A stretch of 64,000 bases of DNA from Marinomonas sp. MED121. GTDB lineage: Bacteria > Pseudomonadota > Gammaproteobacteria > Pseudomonadales > Marinomonadaceae. The notes under the pieces are model-generated. The model worked only from the letters and a program-made list of their open reading frames with translations, had not been told where the DNA came from and searched no databases. The position numbers and the translations under genes are program-made. Of this stretch, positions 56,047 to 64,000 are shown one piece after another (within the stretch, counting starts at the first letter, position 1; each line of letters begins with the position of its first letter). The DNA lies in the NCBI RefSeq assembly GCF_000153025.1, contig NZ_CH672429.1, forward strand, positions 65,822-129,821, read 5' to 3'.

Positions 56047-57684
56047 CTAAGCAAGCGCTTGATCAACCAATGCTTTAGCATCAATTTCTAATTGCGCTAA
56101 ATGTGCTTCTGAGACAAAGCTCTCCAAATAGATTTTATAAATATTTTCTGTGCCTGAAGGTCTAGCAGCAAACCAACCATTGCTGGTTTCGACTTTTAGT
56201 CCTCCTATCGCAGCCTGGTTACCCGGCGCTTTAGTCAAAACGCGACTAATCTTATCTCCTGCTAAGCTATCCCCTTTTACAGCACTTTCATTAAGGTTCG
56301 CTAAAATCGCTTTCGCTTCACCAGAGCAAGGCACATCAATGCGCTTATAATATGGTTGGCCATATTTCGCCACTTGCTCTTGGCTAATTTGATGAGGGTC
56401 TTTGCCTGTCACGGCAATAATTTCTGCCGCTAAAAGGGCTAAAATAAAACCATCTTTATCGGTTGTCCAAACACTCGCATCATGACGTAAAAAAGAGGCA
56501 CCAGCGCTTTCTTCGCCACCAAACCCCATCTCACCAGAATATAGCCCATCCACATACCACTTAAACCCAACAGGCACTTCACACAATTCACGTCCTAAAC
56601 CAGTAACAACACGATCAATCATACCGCTTGACACCAAGGTCTTACCAAATAGAGTACTGCTAGGCCATTGGGGTCTGTGTTTTGCTAGGTATTCGATGGC
56701 GACGGCTAGATAAGCATTAGGGTTCATCAAACCCGAAGAGGGGCAGACAATACCATGACGATCAAAGTCTGGATCATTTCCCACTGAGATATCAAATTTA
56801 TCCTTCATATTAAGCAAGTTATTCATCGCATAAGGAGAAGAGCAATCCATCCGAATTCGCCCATCTTTATCCAATGGCATAAAAGCAAAACAAGCATCTA
56901 CCTTGGTATTGACGATTTCTATATTAAGGCCATATTTTTCTGCAATCGGCTGCCAAAATTGAATACCAGAACCCCCCATGGGGTCCACGCCAATCCTAAC
57001 ACCTGCTTTTGCGATAGCCTTCATATCAATCACATTTTCAAGGTCAGCAACATAATGCTCAATATAATCAAACTCTTCAATTAAAGCAGAGGCAAATAAA
57101 GCGCGCCCTTGAAGGCGCTTAACATCCATTAAATTTTGACTTAAAAGTACATTCGCACGTTCAGCAATCTGATTGGTAATGTCAGTATCGGCAGGCCCAC
57201 CTTTAGGCGGATTGTATTTGATGCCGCCATCTTCTGGAGGATTATGGGATGGGGTAATGACAATACCATCTGCAATATCATTCTGGACTTGATTATGAGT
57301 TAAAATCGCATGGGAAATAACGGGAGTGGGTGTATAGCTATCAGTTTGCACTCGCACCCTAACACCGTTAGCAACCAAGACTTCCAATGCGGTTTGAAAA
57401 GCCGCCTCAGACAAAGCATGAGTATCCTTACCAAGATATAAGGGCCCATTAATATTCTGCGCAGCTCGATACTCTGCAATAGCCTGACAAATCGCTAAAA
57501 TATGGTTTTCATTGAAACTGGTATTAAGGGCTGAGCCCCTATGGCCAGATGTACCAAAGACAACTTTTTGACTTGCATCTGCCAATACATCTGGCTTTTT
57601 ACAAAAATACGCCGTCATTAATGCGGGAATATTCACCAGTTCAGTGTGGGAAGCAAGCTGTCCTGCTTGAGCATGAATTGCCAT
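56047..57684 (-). CDS. pgm: Phosphoglucomutase (alpha-D-glucose specific)
   Basis: A 545-residue Pgm, matching the E. coli length of 546. The phosphoserine loop [11 protein letters not shown] (Ser near 145), metal loop DPDFDRHG, sugar loop GEESAGAS and phosphate loop [13 protein letters not shown] are intact. It interconverts glucose 1- and 6-phosphate. The start MAIHAQAGQ aligns with E. coli MAIHNRAGQ and has AGAGG 5 bases upstream; the 21 codons before it are not part of the protein. Confidence 0.96.
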   Translation of the reverse strand: MAIHAQAGQLASHTELVNIPALMTAYFCKKPDVLADASQKVVFGTSGHRGSALNTSFNENHILAICQAIAEYRAAQNINGPLYLGKDTHALSEAAFQTALEVLVANGVRVRVQTDSYTPTPVISHAILTHNQVQNDIADGIVITPSHNPPEDGGIKYNPPKGGPADTDITNQIAERANVLLSQNLMDVKRLQGRALFASALIEEFDYIEHYVADLENVIDMKAIAKAGVRIGVDPMGGSGIQFWQPIAEKYGLNIEIVNTKVDACFAFMPLDKDGRIRMDCSSPYAMNNLLNMKDKFDISVGNDPDFDRHGIVCPSSGLMNPNAYLAVAIEYLAKHRPQWPSSTLFGKTLVSSGMIDRVVTGLGRELCEVPVGFKWYVDGLYSGEMGFGGEESAGASFLRHDASVWTTDKDGFILALLAAEIIAVTGKDPHQISQEQVAKYGQPYYKRIDVPCSGEAKAILANLNESAVKGDSLAGDKISRVLTKAPGNQAAIGGLKVETSNGWFAARPSGTENIYKIYLESFVSEAHLAQLEIDAKALVDQALA

Positions 57685-57840
57685 ATTAGCCTCTAAAGTG
57701 ATTAACTTAAACTTATGGTCGCTTAAATTTATTGCAGATTCAATCACTTAAACTTATTAAAAACAAAATGAGGCTTATCTGGCAACAAGCACTGATTTGC
57801 ACAGAAGCTAGCAGCGAAAAAGCTCACCTGCTGCTCAAAC

Positions 57841-59202
57841 TTACCCTTTGCTAAAAGGAGAATTCGAAATGACAGGACTTAACCTTGAACCCAATGGCAG
57901 TGCAAACTTTCTGGCAAGAAACCCTGTTTTCTCTGTCAAGGTCAAAACCCTGAGAGGTAGGCGTTTCTTATTTTGGTTATCTCTTCGCAGCACGTCTATT
58001 TGACGACGGGCCATACTTTGATATTGCTCCACCCCATTAATTTCAGTCTCATCAAGTTGTACTTGGTGAAAAGAAGGACCATTAAAAAAACCTTGAAAAA
58101 CATAGGGGCCTCTAACAACCTTATTATTTAATGCTTCTTGTGAATTGCCTGTATCTAAAATAACTTTTTTACTTGCCAAACCCTCTTCCATCACAATGAC
58201 TTGCTGCAACTGGCAAGCAAGCAGGTCATGCACTCTTTTAGCCTGCCCAGGTGTTAACCCAGCACAACCTAGCTGTAGCAATTTCAGGCTTGGCAAAGAG
58301 TCTTGAGATTTTGTTGCGTACTCTAACCACAAATTTAACCAGACAGGCGTTAAGGCCGTCATATTAACCTGGTGTTTGCGCACTAAATCAAAACATTCGA
58401 CAGGGTCTGGTGAGTTTGCAATCACCAAACAAGCTCCAACATAAAACACCCCAATTGCACCTGGCGCACTCATAGAGAAGTTATGATGTAACGGCAAAGC
58501 ACACAAGTAGCGTGTCTCATTATTTAAACCACAAGACTCAATGCTTTTTTGCACACTATAGAGATAATCATTATGGGTACGAGCAATTAGCTTTGGCCTA
58601 GTATTAGATCCAGCAGAAAGCTGATAGAAAGCAAGTTGATCAGCATCAGACGCTTGATCTATGGTTTTTGGTTGGCCTTGCTTGGTTTCGGATAAAATGG
58701 ATGCCAAAGAGTTTGCATACTCACAGTCACCTAAGGACAAAACAGCCTTAAAATCATACTGAGATGGGTTAATTCCCTGTACAAAAGCATCATTTGAAAA
58801 TAATTCATGGGTTTGAGAAACAATGAGAACATTGGGTTTTAATTGCTCAAGACAGTGACTTAACTCACTTTCTTGGTAATGAAAGTGCGCATTCACCGAT
58901 GCGACGCCCAGCTTTAACAAGGCAAAGTAAACCACGTAAAACTCTGCGCAATTAGGCAATTGCACCAAGGCCGTATCAAAACGCTTAACCCCTTGCTGCT
59001 GTAAATAAAGGGCCAAATTATTTGCCATTTGCTCTAATGCTAAATAGGTAATTTGTCTATCGCCCTCTATAATAGCCACCTTATGAGCATTTGCCTCTGC
59101 TTGCTCGAACAGGATTTGGGTTAACGGCTCATCTCGCCAAAAACCCGCTTTACGATAAGCCTCTTCAAACCCCTGCTCCACCTGACTTTCAAATTGGCTC
59201 AT
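57841..59202 (-). CDS. EntE-like aryl-acid AMP ligase, truncated and altered
   Basis: A 453-residue adenylating enzyme that follows 2,3-dihydroxybenzoate-AMP ligase (EntE/DhbE) through the large domain: FWRDEPL, YFALLKLGVASVNAHFH, LIARTHNDYLYSVQKS and KHQVNMTALTPVWLNLWLEY. EntE-type enzymes have about 540 residues. Here the section after VVMEEGLA is shortened, the family's DE-V-W and GD-L blocks are absent, and the C-terminal domain with the catalytic lysine is missing. The phosphate-binding loop reads LSAGSNTRPK instead of SGGSTGTPK. Catalysis is therefore doubtful. Its ATG overlaps the stop of the small gene before it (ATGA). Either a pseudogene in early decay or a repurposed ligand-binding protein. 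Confidence 0.75.
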   Translation of the reverse strand: MSQFESQVEQGFEEAYRKAGFWRDEPLTQILFEQAEANAHKVAIIEGDRQITYLALEQMANNLALYLQQQGVKRFDTALVQLPNCAEFYVVYFALLKLGVASVNAHFHYQESELSHCLEQLKPNVLIVSQTHELFSNDAFVQGINPSQYDFKAVLSLGDCEYANSLASILSETKQGQPKTIDQASDADQLAFYQLSAGSNTRPKLIARTHNDYLYSVQKSIESCGLNNETRYLCALPLHHNFSMSAPGAIGVFYVGACLVIANSPDPVECFDLVRKHQVNMTALTPVWLNLWLEYATKSQDSLPSLKLLQLGCAGLTPGQAKRVHDLLACQLQQVIVMEEGLASKKVILDTGNSQEALNNKVVRGPYVFQGFFNGPSFHQVQLDETEINGVEQYQSMARRQIDVLRRDNQNKKRLPLRVLTLTEKTGFLARKFALPLGSRLSPVISNSPFSKG

Positions 59203-59393
59203 AACTCATCTCCTTGCTTGATTGCTAACCTTTCAAAGCCAAATGTACTCACCATAGTGGCCAATCCTATTGATATTTCTAACCCGTTTGCTTCTGGGCT
59301 AGTCGCTTCAAACATGTCAACACAAGTAAACAGACCTACTTGATACTGAGCAGCAGTGTTGCAGCGAATAGCCTCTCCCTTTTCATTAAGCAT
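59199..59393 (-). CDS. Small unrecognised protein between mbtH and the entE-like gene
   Basis: A 64-residue reading frame starting MLNEKGEAIRCNTAAQYQ that I do not recognise. It overlaps the mbtH-like stop by 8 bases and ends in an ATGA overlap with the entE-like start. This double coupling is the main evidence that it is translated. The C-terminal part has a hydrophobic stretch (ISIGLATMVSTFGF) too short for a membrane helix. It could be the remaining fragment of a larger siderophore gene. Confidence 0.45.
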   Translation of the reverse strand: MLNEKGEAIRCNTAAQYQVGLFTCVDMFEATSPEANGLEISIGLATMVSTFGFERLAIKQGDEL

Positions 59394-59577
59394 TCTTTTT
59401 GGGATGCGCCCAATGGCGATCGATATAATCAATACAGGTATCCCTATCACCAGGCCCATATTCCAAATACCATCCCATAGGAATATCCTGTAACTTTGGC
59501 CATAAACTATATTGCTCATGCAAATTACTTAGCACCACAAAGCCAATATCCTCTTGCTTGTTAGTTGAAGCTCCCAT
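59386..59577 (-). CDS. MbtH-like NRPS accessory protein
   Basis: A 63-residue MbtH-family protein. The invariant core is present: FVVLSNLHEQYSLWP, then the second and third family Trp regions IPMGWYLEYGP and CIDYIDRHWAHP. MbtH proteins bind and activate adenylation domains of non-ribosomal peptide synthetases. The start is set by GGAGG 7 bases before the ATG; the frame extends 16 codons further without support. No peptide synthetase is in the window, so its partner is either elsewhere or lost. A Fur-type site lies about 100 bases upstream. Confidence 0.85.
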   Translation of the reverse strand: MGASTNKQEDIGFVVLSNLHEQYSLWPKLQDIPMGWYLEYGPGDRDTCIDYIDRHWAHPKKNA

Positions 59578-59652
59578 CGACACACCTCCAAACCGTCTAA
59601 TTTCTAGTTGCAGCAGGGAGAACAAAGATCGCCTCTTCCTGTGCCATATTTG

Positions 59653-59681
59653 GAATATACGTCAAACCAAAAATGAATTCA
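59653..59681 (-). promoter_or_regulatory. Promoter of the mbtH operon
   Basis: On the minus strand a -35 box TTGAAT (59676-59681), a 17-base spacer and a -10 box TATATT (59653-59658) lie about 75-105 bases upstream of the mbtH-like ATG. Confidence 0.65.
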
Positions 59682-59696
59682 AGAATCATTCTCATT
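59677..59696 (-). promoter_or_regulatory. Fur box overlapping the -35 of the mbtH operon
   Basis: TGAGAATGATTCTT on the minus strand matches the Fur core TGATAATCATTATC at 10 of 14 positions, including the key TGA-AAT-ATT triplets. Its place on the -35 box fits iron-dependent repression. Confidence 0.65.
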
Positions 59697-59746
59697 TAGA
59701 TTAACATTATTGATTTTTGCATTTATTCCTGTTTTTAAAACAAAAA

Positions 59747-59779
59747 AAAGCCGCCTAGGAAATCTCCTAGACGGCTTTC
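59747..59779 (-). terminator. Terminator of the KAS III gene
   Basis: GCCGTCTAGGA / TCCTAGGCGGC (one mismatch) followed by eight T on the minus strand, 18 bases after the stop. Confidence 0.88.
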
Positions 59780-59796
59780 TAATAAAAGCTTGTGCG

Positions 59797-60939
59797 TTAA
59801 CGCTTTTTCAATACCAAGCTACCAATAGAATAGCCAGCACCGAAGGAACAAATTACCCCGATATCCCCTTTTAGCAAGTCCGTATGGTTTTTAGCAAAAG
59901 CAATAATAGAGCCTGCTGATGCTGTATTAGCAAAGGTATCCAGCACCACTGGTGCTTCATCAGGTGTGGCATCTCTGCCCAGCAAACGCTTACTAATCAA
60001 TAAGTTCATATTAATATTCGCTTGATGTAGCCACCAACGTCTCAAATCAGACACCTTGACCCCTAAATCTGACAAGTGGTTTTCAATATGTTCCGCTGCC
60101 ATAGGGCACACTTCTTTAAAAACTTTGCGGCCATTTTGATGAAAAAGCTTATCTGTCGCAAAAGGATCTTCGTCGGTGACTCTGGCAACATAACCAAAGT
60201 TAGAGCGAATATTATTTGAGTATGACGTGACACAGCGAGTCCCCATAACATCAAAACTATACTCTGACTGGCAAGTAGCAGAGGTTTCAACAACCACAGC
60301 GGTAGCGACGTCACCAAAAATAAAGTGTGAATCTCTATCGGTATAATTTACTTGTGGCGAGGTCAGTTCAGGGTTAATCACCAATACACACTTAGCACTG
60401 CCTGCTGCCACTGAGTCATGTGCCCGCTGCAAACCAAAAGTCGCGGCAGAGCACGCCACTAACATATCAAAGCCAAATCCTTGAATACCCAGTTTGGCTT
60501 GCACTTCAATCGCAATGGCAGGATATGATCGCTCAGTATAGGCACAGGCGACTATCACCATATCAACATCAGCTGGCGTCTTATTCGCCGCTAACAGGGC
60601 TTTTTCGGCCGCTGAAACCGCCATTTGTGCTTGATGAGAGAGCTCATCATCACTTCGCGGTTCCAGTTTAGGACGCATTCGATCAATATCCAACACCCCT
60701 TCTTTGGCATAAACATAACGACTTTTAATACCTGAGGCTTTTTCAATAAAGGCAGCACTTGATAAAGGTTTAGCGGCTATTTCTTCGGCGGCTATTTGAA
60801 CTTCATGCTCATGATTAAATTTAGTTGCCCATGCATTATAACTTTCAACGAGTTCTTCATTTGTAATCGTATTTTCAGGTGTCCATAGGCCAACGCCACT
60901 GATGACAACATTATTTTTATTACTGACTTGGTTTTCCAT
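59797..60939 (-). CDS. Beta-ketoacyl-ACP synthase III family protein
   Basis: A 380-residue thiolase-fold enzyme. The catalytic triad is Cys in VACSAAT (about 161), His in WWLHQAN (about 303) and Asn in FANTASAG (about 336). It is longer than housekeeping FabH (about 317) because of an N-terminal insertion (FNHEHEVQIAAEEIAAKPLSS); this longer group is common in Vibrio- and Shewanella-like bacteria next to or instead of FabH. It condenses an acyl-CoA or acyl-ACP with malonyl-ACP. Own terminator; not in the mbtH transcription unit. Confidence 0.88.
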   Translation of the reverse strand: MENQVSNKNNVVISGVGLWTPENTITNEELVESYNAWATKFNHEHEVQIAAEEIAAKPLSSAAFIEKASGIKSRYVYAKEGVLDIDRMRPKLEPRSDDELSHQAQMAVSAAEKALLAANKTPADVDMVIVACAYTERSYPAIAIEVQAKLGIQGFGFDMLVACSAATFGLQRAHDSVAAGSAKCVLVINPELTSPQVNYTDRDSHFIFGDVATAVVVETSATCQSEYSFDVMGTRCVTSYSNNIRSNFGYVARVTDEDPFATDKLFHQNGRKVFKEVCPMAAEHIENHLSDLGVKVSDLRRWWLHQANINMNLLISKRLLGRDATPDEAPVVLDTFANTASAGSIIAFAKNHTDLLKGDIGVICSFGAGYSIGSLVLKKR

Positions 60940-61161
60940 GGGTTCTACTCATTTTTTGTCAATCATTTTCATTCATTGTCTCGTAACTGAAACAATTAGT
61001 CCATTTAGATTATGTCGTTATTAGTAATAATAACTATAAGTAATATCAATAATTTAAATAAAACGTTAGGTTAAACTGCTTACTATAAGCAGGCCTTATT
61101 AACTTAAATTTCACCTTATCTAAAACTAGCTCGCGAATAGTCAAAATGAAATATTTCCTAG

Positions 61162-61425
61162 GGAACCTGCGATTAAGTCACCTCTTCTCAGTCTTGTCAG
61201 AAAAAGTGTCAAACAAGGCGTCACTTTGACGTAATGTAGGCACCTTTCGAGAAGGGACAACGTAGAGTGACATTTTTTCTGAAAGACCCAAAGGGCGTGG
61301 TCTAAAAGACCTATCTTTAGGTTGAGGACCTTATCAATAGAATAACTATTAAGTTGCGTCCCTCGCCATAAATCTAGTTACTTTTATTCACACGCTGAGG
61401 CGGGAGGACTTATTCGCAGGTTTCC
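61162..61425. mobile_element. IS5-like MITE, copy 3
   Basis: A 264-bp copy very similar to copy 1 and in the same orientation. The left end is GGAACCTGCGATTAAGTC with CTAG outside (a YTAR site). The right end carries one extra T (GGTTTCC) and is followed by TGTC, so the target duplication is lost or mutated. It fills most of the 596-base gap between the KAS III and patatin genes; the remaining 220 bases before it are AT-rich without clear features. Confidence 0.88.
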
Positions 61426-61535
61426 TGTCATTTAATTGATTCATAAACAAAATTCATATCAGAATTACAAAAATCTTTATTGAGGCTTACCTGACTCTAG
61501 CTTATGCTTAAAAGACAAAAGAGAAGGAGGCGCTT

Positions 61536-62687
61536 GTGGTTAAAAAAGATCATACGGCTTTAATTCTCTCTGGCGGTGGTGCCAGAGCAGCCTATCAAGT
61601 GGGGGTATTATCTGCCATTGGTAAAATGATGCCTAAGCACTCAAGCATCCCCTTTCCCATTATCTGTGGTACCTCAGCAGGTGCCTTAAATGCGGCGATG
61701 CTTGCGGCAAATGCAGATAACTTTACCCGAGCCATTAGTAAATTATCTTACCTATGGCGACACTTAACACCAGACCAGATTTACCAGGTAGATTCCATGT
61801 CTATGGTGTCTTCAATTGGTCGAATTTTATTATCTTTATTTCAAAATGGACATCCGACCCAGCAATTATCCCTGCTAAATAATCAACCATTAAGGCAGCT
61901 ACTACAGCGTTTTTTAGACCTAGATAAAATTAATACCTGCATTCATCACAAACAATTAGAAGCCATTAGCATTACCGCCATGAGTTATAGCTCAGGCAAA
62001 ACCACCAGCTTTTACCAAGGCAAATCCTCCTTATCCAATTGGGAAAGCAATCGTAGCTTGGGCTTAAGAAGTAGGCTGACTTATAACCACTTACTCGCCT
62101 CTAGTGCCATTCCTACCATCTTTCCAGCACAAAAAATTGGCGAACACTATTTTGCGGATGGGGCCATGCGCCAACAATCCCCTATCAGCCCAGCCCTGCA
62201 CCTTGGTGCCAAAAAAGTCATGATTATTGGTGTCAGTGGTAATCGCGCGCCCAAACACTGGCATAGTGAGGTCTCAAGACCACACCCACCTTCCATCGCA
62301 CAGATTACAGGGCAACTCCTCAACAGTGCATTTATTGATAATTTAGAAGATGATATTGAGCAGCTTGAACGCATTAATAAATTAAGTGCCAACCAGCCTC
62401 AATCTCAATATCAGCCAATTGAGACCATGATTATTTCACCCTCTGTGGAGTTAGATCAGCTTGCTGCCCAACATTTTTCCGACTTACCCACGGGGTTAAA
62501 ATGTGTGATGGGAGCAATCGGCGCGACACCAAAAGCAGGCGGTAGCTCGGCTGCAAGTTATTTGCTCTTTACCCAAGATTATTGTCGAAGCCTGATTGAA
62601 CTTGGCCAAAAAGATGCCAACTGGGAAAAAGAAAAAATCATGTCCTTTTTAAACATTCCCTCCCACGCTAAACCTGTCTATGAATAA
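61536..62687 (+). CDS. Patatin-like phospholipase
   Basis: A 383-residue patatin-family lipid acyl hydrolase. Oxyanion loop SGGGARAAYQVGVL (residues 11-24), nucleophile GTSAG (Ser near 48) and catalytic Asp in DGAMRQQ (near 208; DGA instead of the usual DGG) are present. No signal peptide is seen, so it is probably cytoplasmic and may act in lipid turnover. The start is a GTG with AAGGAGG 6 bases upstream. Confidence 0.9.
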   Translation: MVKKDHTALILSGGGARAAYQVGVLSAIGKMMPKHSSIPFPIICGTSAGALNAAMLAANADNFTRAISKLSYLWRHLTPDQIYQVDSMSMVSSIGRILLSLFQNGHPTQQLSLLNNQPLRQLLQRFLDLDKINTCIHHKQLEAISITAMSYSSGKTTSFYQGKSSLSNWESNRSLGLRSRLTYNHLLASSAIPTIFPAQKIGEHYFADGAMRQQSPISPALHLGAKKVMIIGVSGNRAPKHWHSEVSRPHPPSIAQITGQLLNSAFIDNLEDDIEQLERINKLSANQPQSQYQPIETMIISPSVELDQLAAQHFSDLPTGLKCVMGAIGATPKAGGSSAASYLLFTQDYCRSLIELGQKDANWEKEKIMSFLNIPSHAKPVYE

Positions 62688-62877
62688 ATCGCTTTCACAC
62701 GAACCTTAAGCACAAGCAAACCTGTGATTAACCCTTTCCAAGATAAAACAGCATCAAACCTAATACTTATCAGACACTAAATTGCAACAAAAGCGTCATC
62801 TTAATGTCCTGAATCAGTCATAAAAAAAGGTCATTATCTAAGCTCCCAATGCGCCACAACTCCACTAAGAGGTTAGA

Positions 62878-64000
62878 ATGAAAATTCAGTTTTCGTCGAA
62901 TAATAAGATTAAACACTTACCTAAAACCTTAATAGGCTTAGCGTTAGCCTCAGCGATAGGCAGTGTACAAGCTGACGCCTTTAATCGAATTGCAACCTGG
63001 TCTGTAAAAAACAACTTGCCAAGCAAGGTTTCAGTGACAACTGAAACATCAGCAGAGATCATCACCGCCAGCAAAGACGGAAACACGCTAATTTATTCTG
63101 ATAGCCCATTGGGCGGCCTTGGCTTTATTGATATCAAAAACCCTAACACGCCAAAAGCAGCGGGCTTTTTAGCATTAGATGGGGAACCAACATCGGTTTC
63201 GACCACTCAAAAGTATGCTCTGACTGGTGTTAACACCTCAGAAAATTACTTAAAACCAAGTGGTAAACTCAGCGTCATTGATTTAAAAACACACCAAGAA
63301 GTAAGATCTTGTGATCTAGGTGGTCAGCCAGATTCAGTGGCGGTTTCTAAAGATGAGACGTTTGTAGCCATCGCCATTGAAAATGAACGCGATGAAGATC
63401 TAAACGATGGGGCTATGCCTCAATATCCAGCGGGTAACTTAGTTATCCTCCCTCTTGCACAAGGTTTACCTGTGTGTGAGCAAAAGAAAATGGTGGACCT
63501 TAGAGGGCTAGCCGCTGTCGCTCCAACCGACCCTGAACCAGAATTTGTTGACTTTAATGATGCCAATGAAATTGTTGTCACCCTACAAGAAAACAACCAC
63601 CTTGTAATAGTGGAAGCAGAGAGCGGAAAAATCTTATCTCACTTCCCAGCAGGTAGTGTTAACTTAAACAATGTTGACCTTAAAGAAGAAAGAGCCCTGA
63701 CATTTGATGGCCAACAAGTACAAAGAAAGCGTGAACCAGATGCGGTTCAATGGCTAGATAATGACCGCTTTGTGACAGCCAACGAAGGTGACTTTGAAGG
63801 TGGTTCACGTGGTTTTACTATCTTTAATAAACAAGGTGATGTGCTATTTGAATCTGGTTTAGAGCTTGAGTATCGCATGGCGATGGCAGGTCACTATCCG
63901 GATAAGCGTTCAGGTAACAAGGGGGTTGAACCTGAAGGCCTTGAAGTTGCTCAATTTAACGGTGAAACCTATATTTTTGTGCTAGCAGAACGTGCAGGTT
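62878..64000 (+). CDS. Exported beta-propeller protein, esterase-like/phytase-like (partial)
   Basis: An open frame of at least 374 codons that continues beyond the window. GAGG 6 bases before the ATG supports the start. A signal peptide (LPKTLIGLALASAIGSVQA, cut before DAFNR) is followed by propeller-type blades (SKDGNTLIYSDSPLGGLGFIDI; GQPDSVAVSKDETFVAIAIEN; REPDAVQWLDNDRFVTANEGD). The combination of NEGDFEGGSRGF and KGVEPEGLEV resembles the esterase-like/choice-of-anchor alkaline phosphatase group. It is likely periplasmic or secreted and may release phosphate; the family call is tentative because the C-terminus is missing. Confidence 0.75.
   Translation, partial: MKIQFSSNNKIKHLPKTLIGLALASAIGSVQADAFNRIATWSVKNNLPSKVSVTTETSAEIITASKDGNTLIYSDSPLGGLGFIDIKNPNTPKAAGFLALDGEPTSVSTTQKYALTGVNTSENYLKPSGKLSVIDLKTHQEVRSCDLGGQPDSVAVSKDETFVAIAIENERDEDLNDGAMPQYPAGNLVILPLAQGLPVCEQKKMVDLRGLAAVAPTDPEPEFVDFNDANEIVVTLQENNHLVIVEAESGKILSHFPAGSVNLNNVDLKEERALTFDGQQVQRKREPDAVQWLDNDRFVTANEGDFEGGSRGFTIFNKQGDVLFESGLELEYRMAMAGHYPDKRSGNKGVEPEGLEVAQFNGETYIFVLAERAG

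Noticed and set aside
59394-59519. Upstream extension of the 64-codon gene inside mbtH
   Set aside because: It overlaps the conserved MbtH core in another frame; the hydrophobic residues are a frame artefact.

Overview
The window comes from a gammaproteobacterium of roughly 40-45% GC, most likely a marine one of the Oceanospirillales/Alteromonadales type. This is inferred from the mix of MetH, PepN, YeaC/DUF1315, DUF2797, GlpG, NadK, a YdiJ-type FAD/Fe-S dehydrogenase, TRAP transport, and type VI secretion (T6SS) cargo islands with no core T6SS genes. No rRNA, tRNA, CRISPR array, plasmid origin or transposase gene was seen.

Layout. 1-4.9 kb: an envelope-lipid locus resembling E. coli ynbABCD. 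It has a frameshifted hydrolase/methyltransferase (YnbC-like), a PAP2/dual-specificity phosphatase (YnbD-like), a PlsC-like acyltransferase and a CdsA-like cytidylyltransferase. 4.9-10.8 kb: T6SS island 1 on the minus strand (vgrG, DUF4123 adaptor, Tle1-like phospholipase, lipoprotein). 10.8-11.1 kb: an IS5-like MITE. 11.2-13.5 kb: two tandem malate dehydrogenase paralogues. 13.9-21.0 kb: an Lrp/AsnC regulator diverging from a catabolic operon (EutA-like Asp/Glu racemase-family protein, M20 amidohydrolase, three-gene TRAP transporter, M24 hydrolase). 21.1-32.9 kb: T6SS island 2 (vgrG with a peptidoglycan-binding tail, a 1179-residue cargo candidate with a hydrophobic region, three tandem exported leucine-rich-repeat proteins of which the middle one is frameshifted, and a small membrane protein).

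33-49.7 kb is mostly housekeeping on the minus strand: cobO, an SRPBCC protein, metH, a coiled-coil lipoprotein, a GGDEF/EAL protein, pepN, DUF2797, yeaC, glpG, nadK and a D-cysteine desulfhydrase/ACC-deaminase-like gene. 49.9-56 kb on the plus strand holds ydiJ, a spermidine-synthase-like gene, a MITE and a chemoreceptor. 56-61 kb on the minus strand holds pgm, a Fur-box-controlled mbtH/unknown/truncated entE-like operon that looks like a siderophore relic, and a KAS III gene. 61-64 kb holds a third MITE, a patatin and the start of an exported beta-propeller protein.

The strongest new observations are these. (1) Both vgrG islands carry a homologous leader with a -24/-12 (sigma-54) element and, 51-52 bp further upstream, a 42-bp dyad, so they look co-regulated by an RpoN/VasH-type activator. 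(2) Island 2 pairs a large unrecognised cargo with an array of periplasmic LRR paralogues that look mosaic and diversifying, a candidate undescribed effector-immunity system. (3) There is a family of about 263-315 bp MITEs with IS5-like ends and YTAR target duplications. (4) A Fur-regulated relic of catecholate siderophore synthesis is present.
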